DNA of 64,000 nucleotides, taken from assembly GCA_947500575.1 (NCBI GenBank), contig CANMSI010000001.1, positions 930,001 through 994,000 on the forward strand. Reading direction: 5' to 3'. Each line of letters opens with the position of its first letter. Within the stretch, counting starts at the first letter, position 1. The stretch comes from an uncultured Flavobacteriaceae bacterium (GTDB lineage Bacteria > Bacteroidota > Bacteroidia > Flavobacteriales > Flavobacteriaceae). The notes below the pieces were generated by a model. It did no database searches, was not told the DNA's origin, and saw nothing but the letters and a program-made list of their open reading frames with translations. Both the position numbers and the translations under genes were made by a program. This document shows positions 18,468 to 25,377 of the stretch, piece after piece.

Positions 18468-18764
18468 TTATACGTATTCGTTCAGGATACCGATTAAGGT
18501 ATTGGCATCTTGCTCACCACTTTGGCGCCATACCATTTCTCCTTTTTTGTAGATCATTAATGTAGGAAGTCCTTTTACACGGAGTGCTTCGGATAGTTCC
18601 TTATTTTTATCTACATCAATCTTAATCACTTTTCCCTTATCACCTAAGGCAGCAGCAACATCCCTAAGAACGGGGTGCATTGCTGTTGATTGATCATTCC
18701 ATTCTGCATAGAAATCAAGTAAAACAGGGATGCTTAAATCTATAAGTTCGCCAAATTTAGACAT
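18468..18764 (-). CDS. Thioredoxin-fold protein lacking the CxxC active site
   Basis: This 98-residue protein has the length and landmarks of a small thioredoxin: DFYAEW before the active-site position, KIDVDKNKELSEALRVKG in the middle and the cis-proline loop GLPTLMIYKKGE. The expected CGPC is replaced by NDQS (residues 23-26, in FYAEWNDQSTAMHPVL), and the protein has no cysteine at all. It therefore cannot do dithiol-disulfide exchange. A chaperone, scaffold or partner-binding role is more likely. It has its own -7 element and lies just upstream of the metallophosphoesterase's 3' end on the same strand, with no clear operon. Confidence 0.85.
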   Translation of the reverse strand: MSKFGELIDLSIPVLLDFYAEWNDQSTAMHPVLRDVAAALGDKGKVIKIDVDKNKELSEALRVKGLPTLMIYKKGEMVWRQSGEQDANTLIGILNEYV

Positions 18765-18787
18765 GTATTAATCTTTGGGTTACAGGT

Positions 18788-18795
18788 CAAATGTA
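18788..18795 (-). promoter_or_regulatory. Predicted -7 element of the thioredoxin-like gene
   Basis: Reads TACATTTG on the minus strand, a full match to TAnnTTTG, placing transcription start about 18 nt before the ATG at 18764. The -33 region is weak. Confidence 0.5.
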
Positions 18796-18855
18796 AGAAA
18801 AAATGTTAAAATAGGGCAGTATTGACTATTTTTAAAGGGCTGAGCGAAGTTAAAA

Positions 18856-20091
18856 TCATGTTAAAGATTTCTTTTTCAATGTTATCACTGTGATTTCTGG
18901 CCAGATACCAAATCTGCCTGGATAGCCAATAAAACCAAATCCTCGATTTACATTGATATATTGTCCAAGCTCTTCATAAATGCCTGCCCAATATTTATAT
19001 CGCCATTTAACCGGACTCCACTTCACCCAACCTGGTATTTCTATTCCAAATTGCATTCCATGCGTATGTCCACTAAGTGTTAAATGATAATGGTATTCAT
19101 CCTGGATTACCTGATCTTCCCAATGTGAAGGGTCATGACTTAATAAGATTTTAAAATCGTCCTTCTTAATACCATCGGCGGCTTTTTTAAGATCGCCTGC
19201 CTTTTTAAAACCTCCCTTACCCCAATTTTCTACACCTACTAATGCTAATTTTGCTCCATCCTTCTCAAGATAACGATGTTCGTTTAACAACAAATCAAAA
19301 CCCATCTGTTGTTGCAAGTTCTTCAAATCTTCTAGATTTTGTGCTTTATCTTCAGGAGAATCCCATCCCACATAATCGCCATAATCATGATTTCCTAAAA
19401 TAGAAAACTTTCCATCTTTTGCTTCTAATTGACCAAACAGATCGGCCCACGGTGTCATTTCTTCTGCTTTATTATTTACCATATCTCCGGTAAAGAAAAT
19501 GGCATCACTCTTTTGCTCATTAATCAAATCTATCCCATAAGCCACTCGCTCTCTGTTGTCAAAACTTCCACTATGCACATCAGAGATTTGTGTAATTTGA
19601 TAGCCATCAAAAGCATCGGGTAAATCATCAAACTCTAAACTGTATTTCAACACTTTATAGTTATATTTTCCTTTATACATTCCATAAAGCAACGCACCAA
19701 AAGGTAAAGAGGCTAAGCCTAAGGCAATGGCACTAACAAATTTCCTTCTAGACGGTAAATGTCTTCCTTTCGCAGTGGTAAAATCGGTGTATTTATTGTA
19801 CCCCCATCCAATACCTCTAATGATATCTTCAATTAATAAAATACCTCCTGTAAATAATCCCAGTAGAAAAAAGGCAAAAAAGACCCCACCAGATATACTG
19901 ATCGCCGGGGTTAAGGTATCTCCTCTTTGAAAATTAGCAATCTGAAATAAGAAATTAATCAGTACAGCAAGAAAAATTAAACCATACAATATCTGTAGCC
20001 ATTGGTTTTTCACCAAAGTCTTATACGCTTGAAAACCATAGAGAGCGCAGACCATATACAAAATGGCAATTACTATTAAAAATCTAGACAT
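18856..20091 (-). CDS. Membrane-anchored metallophosphoesterase (calcineurin-like, YkuE type)
   Basis: This 411-residue protein has an N-terminal membrane part with three helices (about 4-20, 34-50 and 70-92) and a further hydrophobic segment near 120-140. A calcineurin-like phosphoesterase domain follows (about 165-390). The metal-binding motifs are all present: ISDVHSGS, FTGDMVNN, LGNHDYGD, LLSHDPSHW and LSGHTHGMQFG. The C-terminus INVNRGFGFIGYPGRFG is typical of the YkuE-like subgroup, some of which act on UDP-sugar lipids. The substrate here is unknown. It is likely transcribed from its own promoter (-7 at 20115-20122). Confidence 0.88.
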   Translation of the reverse strand: MSRFLIVIAILYMVCALYGFQAYKTLVKNQWLQILYGLIFLAVLINFLFQIANFQRGDTLTPAISISGGVFFAFFLLGLFTGGILLIEDIIRGIGWGYNKYTDFTTAKGRHLPSRRKFVSAIALGLASLPFGALLYGMYKGKYNYKVLKYSLEFDDLPDAFDGYQITQISDVHSGSFDNRERVAYGIDLINEQKSDAIFFTGDMVNNKAEEMTPWADLFGQLEAKDGKFSILGNHDYGDYVGWDSPEDKAQNLEDLKNLQQQMGFDLLLNEHRYLEKDGAKLALVGVENWGKGGFKKAGDLKKAADGIKKDDFKILLSHDPSHWEDQVIQDEYHYHLTLSGHTHGMQFGIEIPGWVKWSPVKWRYKYWAGIYEELGQYINVNRGFGFIGYPGRFGIWPEITVITLKKKSLT

Positions 20092-20114
20092 TAACGCTTG
20101 TATTAATCATCCGT

Positions 20115-20122
20115 CAAAAGTA
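20115..20122 (-). promoter_or_regulatory. Predicted -7 element of the metallophosphoesterase gene
   Basis: Reads TACTTTTG on the minus strand, a full TAnnTTTG match 24 bp before the start codon at 20091. It lies in the 106-bp gap after hxlR, suggesting independent transcription. Confidence 0.45.
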
Positions 20123-20197
20123 CATCACAATGAGAAACCTTTGCAGTATTTAGGCAAAAAATTAACATGTGCTATCTATCGGATATACCAAAAAACC

Positions 20198-20560
20198 TCA
20201 AAACTTCTTAGAATATTTTTCAACTACAAAATCACCCCAATTAGCAATCGATTGAATTAATGGAATTAAAGTTCTACCAAAATCCGTTAAAGAATACTCC
20301 ACTTTCAAAGGCGGTTTTGAGGTGTAAACCTTTCTCTTGATTAACTTGTCCTCTTCCAATGCTTTTAACTGCAAACTCAAAGTTCTTTCGGTAACTGTTG
20401 GCATTTCCTTTCTTAGTTCATTGTAGCGTAACGTCTTGTTCATTAAATGAAAAAGGATCACTGTTTTCCATTTTCCACCAATGATTCCCATTGTTAAGCT
20501 TGCACAACAAGGATACTCTTTACCTCGGAATTCAAATTTTTGCGGTGCTGTTGTTTCCAT
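20198..20560 (-). CDS. HxlR-family transcriptional regulator
   Basis: This 120-residue winged-helix protein matches HxlR family length. It has CCASLTMGIIGGKWKTVILF at the N-terminus, then RYNELRKEMPTVTERTLSLQ (recognition helix region) and the wing KVEYSLTDFGRTLIPLIQ. Two adjacent cysteines lie just before the DNA-binding core. Several HxlR proteins sense reactive carbonyls or quinones through a cysteine at this place, so electrophile sensing is an inference. It is divergently transcribed, 95 bp from an oxidoreductase operon, the usual arrangement for HxlR regulators that control their neighbour. Confidence 0.92.
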   Translation of the reverse strand: METTAPQKFEFRGKEYPCCASLTMGIIGGKWKTVILFHLMNKTLRYNELRKEMPTVTERTLSLQLKALEEDKLIKRKVYTSKPPLKVEYSLTDFGRTLIPLIQSIANWGDFVVEKYSKKF

Positions 20561-20588
20561 AAATAGCTACTATCATTTTTGACCGTTA

Positions 20589-20638
20589 TTGCGAAGATAA
20601 AATACTATACTTATTTTTGCAACTATAATTTTTATAGT
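20589..20638 (+). promoter_or_regulatory. Promoter and candidate HxlR operator
   Basis: TTG at 20589-20591 and TATTTTTG at 20612-20619 (20 bp apart) match the Bacteroidota promoter for the oxidoreductase operon. Immediately after it, ACTATAA (20622-20628) and TTATAGT (20632-20638) form a perfect 7-bp inverted repeat with a 3-bp centre. Its position over the transcription start in the hxlR intergenic region makes it a candidate operator for repression. Confidence 0.5.
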
Positions 20639-20655
20639 ATATAAATATTTGGAAC

Positions 20656-21651
20656 ATGAAAGCAATGATTATCAACAAATACGGAGAAAATTCAGTATTT
20701 GAAAAACAAGAAATACCAATCCCAATCTTAAAAACAGGAGAAGTTTTAATCAAAATCGCAGCATCAAGCGTGAACACGGTAGATACCATGATTAGAAAAA
20801 TGGGCAAAGACCTACCGCTATCTCCTGACACACCTGCAATTCTAGGAATGGACTTTGCTGGAGCAATTGAATCCATATCCAATGATGTTACCAATTTTTC
20901 CGTGGGTGATGAGGTGTATGGTTGTGTTGGTGGTCTTGCCGATTTACAAGGTACTTTGGCAGAATATATCGCTGCTGATCATAAACTGATAGCTTTAAAG
21001 CCCAAAAATATTTCCATGAGAGAAGCCGCAGCCATACCATTAGTTGGCATTACGGCCTATGAAGGCCTCATACGCGCTGGCAATATAGCTGGACAAAAAG
21101 CACTAGTACATGGAGGCACAGGTGGAGTTGGTCATATAGCCGTGCAATTAGCAAAATATTTTGGAGCTGATGTCTATGCGACAGGCGGAGGTGAAAAACA
21201 AATGCAACTTATTAAACAACTTGGAGCCACTGCAATCAATTATAAGACTGAATCTGTAGCATCTTATGTTGAGGAATATACTCAGAATAAGGGTTTTGAC
21301 ATTATATATGACTCTGTAGGGGGAGGAAACCTCATTAATTCATTCAATGCTGCCGCTCTTAACGGACATATTTCAACTACTGTCTCCTTATGTGAATTAG
21401 ACCTTACTTTGGCTCATTTTAAGGGGCTTTCCTTACACGTCGTATTTATGCTCATTCCTATGTTGCATAATCATAAACGGGAAGAACATGGGAAGATTCT
21501 GAAAACAATTGCAAAAATTGTGGAGGAGGGTCACTTAAAACCCTTGTTAGATGACCAATTATTTTTACTAGAAGAGGCTGGAAAAGCACATGCGCGTCTA
21601 GAAAGCGGTCAGGCAATGGGGAAAGTAGTCATTGAAACTACTGCCACATGA
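20656..21651 (+). CDS. Zinc-independent MDR-family NADPH:quinone reductase / enoyl reductase-like oxidoreductase
   Basis: This 331-residue medium-chain dehydrogenase has the GroES-like N-terminal domain (about 1-120, with ILGMDFAGAIESI). Its Rossmann domain carries VHGGTGGVGHIAVQLAKYFG (about 150-170) and ends QAMGKVVIET. The zinc ligands of alcohol dehydrogenases are absent. This places it with quinone oxidoreductases (QOR/zeta-crystallin), which reduce quinones or reactive enones with NADPH. It is the first gene of a three-gene operon; its stop overlaps the next start by 4 bp (ATGA), indicating translational coupling. Confidence 0.9.
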   Translation: MKAMIINKYGENSVFEKQEIPIPILKTGEVLIKIAASSVNTVDTMIRKMGKDLPLSPDTPAILGMDFAGAIESISNDVTNFSVGDEVYGCVGGLADLQGTLAEYIAADHKLIALKPKNISMREAAAIPLVGITAYEGLIRAGNIAGQKALVHGGTGGVGHIAVQLAKYFGADVYATGGGEKQMQLIKQLGATAINYKTESVASYVEEYTQNKGFDIIYDSVGGGNLINSFNAAALNGHISTTVSLCELDLTLAHFKGLSLHVVFMLIPMLHNHKREEHGKILKTIAKIVEEGHLKPLLDDQLFLLEEAGKAHARLESGQAMGKVVIETTAT

Positions 21652-22445
21652 AAACAATACTCATAACGGGAAGTACAGATGGCATAGGAAAATTAGCTGC
21701 CTCTAAATTGGCAAAAGATGGGAATCAAATTTTATTACATGGAAGAAACAGTGAAAAGCTCCGAAAAACCATACTAGAAATCAAAGAAGTTTCAGGAAAT
21801 AATAAAATAGATGGCTTCATTTCTGATCTGTCAAATTTTGAAAGCATCAAAAAAATGATTCTTCAAATATCAGAGAGCGTATCAAAAGTTGATGTATTGA
21901 TTAATAATGCTGGGGTATTTAAAAGTAATGTACAATTAAATAAGGATGGATTGGATCTACGTTTTGTTGTCAATTATTTAGCACCCTATTTATTAACCAA
22001 TGGATTATTACCATTACTAGAAAAAAGCAGTTCGCCTCGAGTGATTAATTTAAGCTCCGCTGCACAATCTACTGTTTCCATAGAGGGATTAAGAGGCAAC
22101 AAATTACTATCCGAACAAGAAGCCTACGCACAAAGTAAGTTAGCTTTAACTAAATGGAGTTTTTACCTCTCGCAAAAATTGACTTTCTTAAACGTTATAG
22201 CCGTTAATCCCGGTTCTTTACTAAACACCAAAATGGTTCAAGAAGCCTACGGACAGTTTTGGTCTTCAGCTGACAAAGGCGCTAGTATTCTTTATGATCT
22301 AGCAGTCTCCGATGCATACAAAGAAAGTACTGGGCAGTACTTTGATAATGATAAGGGTCATTTTTCTGAAGCGCATAGCGATGCGTATAAGCAAGAAAAA
22401 ATCAAAAGATTAATCACTGAAACTGAAGAAATTCTTAATGCATAA
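21648..22445 (+). CDS. Short-chain dehydrogenase/reductase
   Basis: This 265-residue SDR has the cofactor motif TGSTDGIGKLAA at 7-18, the NNAG motif near 86, a catalytic Ser in NLSSAAQS and the YAQSK catalytic pair (YxxxK) near 161-165. Its layout resembles the retinol-dehydrogenase/WW-oxidoreductase group. The alternate N-terminal motif and basic residues after it suggest NADP(H). The substrate is not predictable. It overlaps the preceding MDR gene (ATGA) and is followed without any gap by the LLM oxidoreductase (TAA directly followed by ATG), so the three enzymes are translated together. Confidence 0.9.
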   Translation: MKTILITGSTDGIGKLAASKLAKDGNQILLHGRNSEKLRKTILEIKEVSGNNKIDGFISDLSNFESIKKMILQISESVSKVDVLINNAGVFKSNVQLNKDGLDLRFVVNYLAPYLLTNGLLPLLEKSSSPRVINLSSAAQSTVSIEGLRGNKLLSEQEAYAQSKLALTKWSFYLSQKLTFLNVIAVNPGSLLNTKMVQEAYGQFWSSADKGASILYDLAVSDAYKESTGQYFDNDKGHFSEAHSDAYKQEKIKRLITETEEILNA

Positions 22446-23369
22446 ATGGGTGTTTTTAACAAAATAGCAAAGAAAAATAAATTAACATTAGGACTTGTGT
22501 TTCCGCTGGAAGCATATAGCGGTTCGATTGCAAAAATGGAAAACCAAGAATACCTAGCTAAACGAGCTGAAGAATTAGGTTTTAAGGCATTATGGTTTAG
22601 AGATGTGCCCTTTAACGATCCTTCTTTTGGAGATGCAGGACAACTATTTGACCCTTGGATTTACATGACACATCTAATGAATCATACTAAGAAAATTGCT
22701 CTAGCCACAGGAAGCATTATTTTACCCTTGCGACATCCTGTTCATACTACAAAATCAATAAACAGCCTACAAGTACTTTCAGAAGGAAGATTAGTTTTAG
22801 GGATAGCATCGGGAGATAGGCCCATCGAATATCCAGCCTTTAATCAGCAATTGGAAAATAAATCAGAATTATTTAGAGATAGCTTTTTTTACATAAAAAA
22901 ATTAGAAGGAGATTTTCCCAACTATGCCTCTAAATTTTTTGGCAAAACCAATGGCGTAATAGATATACTGCCAAAGTACAATAAAAAAACACCGATGTTG
23001 GTAACAGGACATTCAGGACAATCATTAGAATGGATAGCGGAACATTCCGATGGTTGGTTGTATTATCCACGGGATTTCAACACATTACAATTGGTTATGA
23101 AACAGTGGAGTGCGGCGCTTTCCATAGTTGAAAAAAAATGGAAACCCTTTATGCAATCCTTGTACGTAGATCTAACCGTAAATTCCGAAGTAAAACCAAC
23201 ACCAATTCACCTTGGGTTTAAATCAGGATCAGCATACTTAAATAGTCATTTGAAAATATTAGAATCTCATGGTGTAAACCATGTAGTTCTAAATTTAAAA
23301 TATGGTTCCAGGCCCGCAGAAGAAATGATTGAAGAAATTGGTGCTAAGATAATTCCCAATTTCTCCTGA
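22446..23369 (+). CDS. Luciferase-like (LLM class) flavin-dependent oxidoreductase
   Basis: This 307-residue protein has the TIM-barrel features of bacterial luciferase-like monooxygenases: LTLGLVFPLEAYSG at the N-terminus, AEELGFKALWFRDVPFNDPS, ATGSIILPLRHPVHTTKSIN and SEGRLVLGIASGD. These enzymes use FMNH2 or F420 and act on small organic substrates. The sequence resembles the TIGR03571-type subgroup. It is the last gene of the HxlR-associated operon. Together with a quinone reductase-like and an SDR enzyme it suggests handling of reactive carbonyl or quinone compounds, which is an inference. No terminator is obvious before the convergent cutC. Confidence 0.87.
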   Translation: MGVFNKIAKKNKLTLGLVFPLEAYSGSIAKMENQEYLAKRAEELGFKALWFRDVPFNDPSFGDAGQLFDPWIYMTHLMNHTKKIALATGSIILPLRHPVHTTKSINSLQVLSEGRLVLGIASGDRPIEYPAFNQQLENKSELFRDSFFYIKKLEGDFPNYASKFFGKTNGVIDILPKYNKKTPMLVTGHSGQSLEWIAEHSDGWLYYPRDFNTLQLVMKQWSAALSIVEKKWKPFMQSLYVDLTVNSEVKPTPIHLGFKSGSAYLNSHLKILESHGVNHVVLNLKYGSRPAEEMIEEIGAKIIPNFS

Positions 23370-23456
23370 ATCGTAGTAATTAAATTGCAAAAACAATTGT
23401 ACTAAGAAACAAAATACTGCCGCAAAGGGTTCATTCCATTATGGTTTCTAAGACAT

Positions 23457-24182
23457 TTATGATTTTAGTAATGCTACAATTTGCGCAACCGTTTCCAAAT
23501 GCGTCGTTGCTACTTCATTCTCTTTTAAAAAAGACGAAGAATTCATGGAAACAGGGGGCATGGTATCCAAAGTTTTCCGAAAATGTGTGCCCGACAAATG
23601 AATAGCATCAAAGCCCGCATCAACAAATTGATGCACATTGTGAACTCGCACACCCCCACCAGGAAGTATGGTACAATCCGTTGCCATTTCAGATAGTTGT
23701 TTCAACAAGTCTAATCCTTTTAAAGCACTATCTTCTTGTCCAGAACTTAAGATGGCATCTATTCCAATTGCTTCCAATTCTACAAGAGTATCCAATGGGT
23801 TTAACACCCAATCAAAAGCCCTGTGAAACGTAAAATGCATTCCCTTTGCCCAAGCTCTTATTTTAGATGTTCGCTGCTTATCCAAGGTAAAATCTCGATA
23901 CAGCACTCCAGAAACAATACCATCCATTCCCAAAACAGCACACTGTTCTATATTGGTTCTCATAATTTCGAATTCTGAATCGGAATACGTAAAGTCTCCA
24001 GATCGAGGACGTATCAGCACATGAATAGGAATAGAAACTTGTTCCCGAACATTCTTTAGCATTCCAAAAGAGGGGGTTACACCACCAACACCTAACTCCA
24101 TACAAAGCTCTATTCTATCAGCACCTGCCTTTTGGGCTATTAAGGCAGATTCTAATGAGTTGGCACAAACTTCTAACAGCAT
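23457..24182 (-). CDS. cutC: CutC family copper homeostasis protein
   Basis: This 241-residue TIM-barrel protein begins LLEVCANSLESALIAQKAGADRIELC, the CutC signature. It continues with GGVTPSFGML, HVLIRPRSGDFTYSDSE and ILPGGGVRVHN. CutC was named from copper tolerance in E. coli. Its biochemical role is still unsettled, so the copper link should be taken as family naming. The gene is divergent from the glycosylasparaginase gene with only 41 bp between start codons. Confidence 0.92.
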   Translation of the reverse strand: MLLEVCANSLESALIAQKAGADRIELCMELGVGGVTPSFGMLKNVREQVSIPIHVLIRPRSGDFTYSDSEFEIMRTNIEQCAVLGMDGIVSGVLYRDFTLDKQRTSKIRAWAKGMHFTFHRAFDWVLNPLDTLVELEAIGIDAILSSGQEDSALKGLDLLKQLSEMATDCTILPGGGVRVHNVHQFVDAGFDAIHLSGTHFRKTLDTMPPVSMNSSSFLKENEVATTHLETVAQIVALLKS

Positions 24183-24223
24183 ATTCTTATATTTAGTGAG
24201 TTAAAAATAAACAACCCGATACC

Positions 24224-25216
24224 ATGAAACGAAGAAATTTCATCAAAAATTCAGCGGCTGGTACTGCTGGTATTATCTCTGCCCCCTTATTAGCCTCCTG
24301 CGAAGACAAAAAAAATACTGCAAAGGAGTCTGCGGCAACAACCAGTGTTAAGCCTATTGTCATAGCAACTTGGGATGTGGAAAATGCTACCGCAAAGGCT
24401 TGGGAGGTCCTAAATAAAGGTGGTTCTGCACTAGATGCTGTAGAACAAGGAGTTATGATGGAAGAGGCCGATGTAAATAACCAATCTGTAGGCAAAGGAG
24501 GAAGGCCAGATAGAGATGGGAATGTAACTTTAGATGCCTGTATTATGGATAAGGACAGTAATTGTGGTGCCGTTGTGTATCTGCAAAACATCACCCATGC
24601 TGTGAGCGTTGCTAGAAAAGTGATGGAAGATACGCCACACGTAATGCTGGCGGGCAAAGGTGCAGAGCAATTTGCCTATGAAAAAGGATTTCAAAAAGAG
24701 AACTTACTTACCGAAAAGTCTAAACAAGAGTGGTTAGAATGGGCAAAAACTTCCAAATACGAACCCATCATCAATATTGAAAACCACGACACCATTGGAA
24801 TGCTCACTATTGATAGCAATGGCGATATGGCCGGAGCTTGTACCACCAGTGGAATGGCTTATAAAATTGGAGGACGTATTGGAGATTCTCCTATTATTGG
24901 AGCCGGACTCTTTGTAGACAATGAAGTAGGTGGTGCCACTGCAACAGGTGTAGGAGAAGAAGTAGTGCGTACCGTGGGAAGTTTTCTCATTGTAGAGCTA
25001 ATGCGACAAGGAAAATCTCCTCAAGAAGCATGTGAAGAGGGCGTACGACGTATTTTAGCAAAGAATAAAAACAAACCTGATTTTCAAATTGGATTTATTG
25101 CAATGAATAAAAAAGGAGAAACCGGAGCCTATTGTATTCACCCAGGATTTAGCTATCGCGTTTTTTCAGAATTAGGCCATACAAATACCCCTTCTAATTC
25201 GCATATAAAAGCCTAA
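24224..25216 (+). CDS. Exported N4-(beta-N-acetylglucosaminyl)-L-asparaginase (glycosylasparaginase)
   Basis: This 330-residue Ntn-hydrolase precursor has a Tat-type signal (RRNFIKNSAAGTAG) ending in LLASC at 22-26, a plausible lipobox, so it may be an exported lipoprotein. The family self-cleaves before a Thr that becomes the nucleophile. Here the site is NHDTIGM with the catalytic Thr near residue 190. The beta chain continues AGACTTSGMAYKIGGRIGDS and GATATGVGEEVVRTVGSF. The enzyme cleaves the GlcNAc-Asn bond of glycoasparagines and fits a scavenging or deglycosylation role; the classic bacterial example is from a flavobacterium. Confidence 0.92.
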   Translation: MKRRNFIKNSAAGTAGIISAPLLASCEDKKNTAKESAATTSVKPIVIATWDVENATAKAWEVLNKGGSALDAVEQGVMMEEADVNNQSVGKGGRPDRDGNVTLDACIMDKDSNCGAVVYLQNITHAVSVARKVMEDTPHVMLAGKGAEQFAYEKGFQKENLLTEKSKQEWLEWAKTSKYEPIINIENHDTIGMLTIDSNGDMAGACTTSGMAYKIGGRIGDSPIIGAGLFVDNEVGGATATGVGEEVVRTVGSFLIVELMRQGKSPQEACEEGVRRILAKNKNKPDFQIGFIAMNKKGETGAYCIHPGFSYRVFSELGHTNTPSNSHIKA

Positions 25217-25377
25217 GTAATTTTTTCGAACATTATATTCAATTTTACACTATAAAAACTAGGTTCTTTCGTTTTTAAAAGTAGTATCTGTTGAAACTAT
25301 TCCGCAGTATTTTTAGCCCATGTTTGGCAATAGTCATATATTTAACTACAACTTCCAAGTAACTAAGTAATCTAGAA

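Noticed and set aside
20198-23369. Horizontal transfer of the HxlR oxidoreductase cluster
   Set aside because: Base composition, promoter type and spacing look like the neighbours, and there is no flanking tRNA or repeat.
24193-24657. A 154-residue minus-strand frame over the start of the glycosylasparaginase gene
   Set aside because: It overlaps a Tat signal and an enzyme with a conserved active site. It would also collide with cutC.
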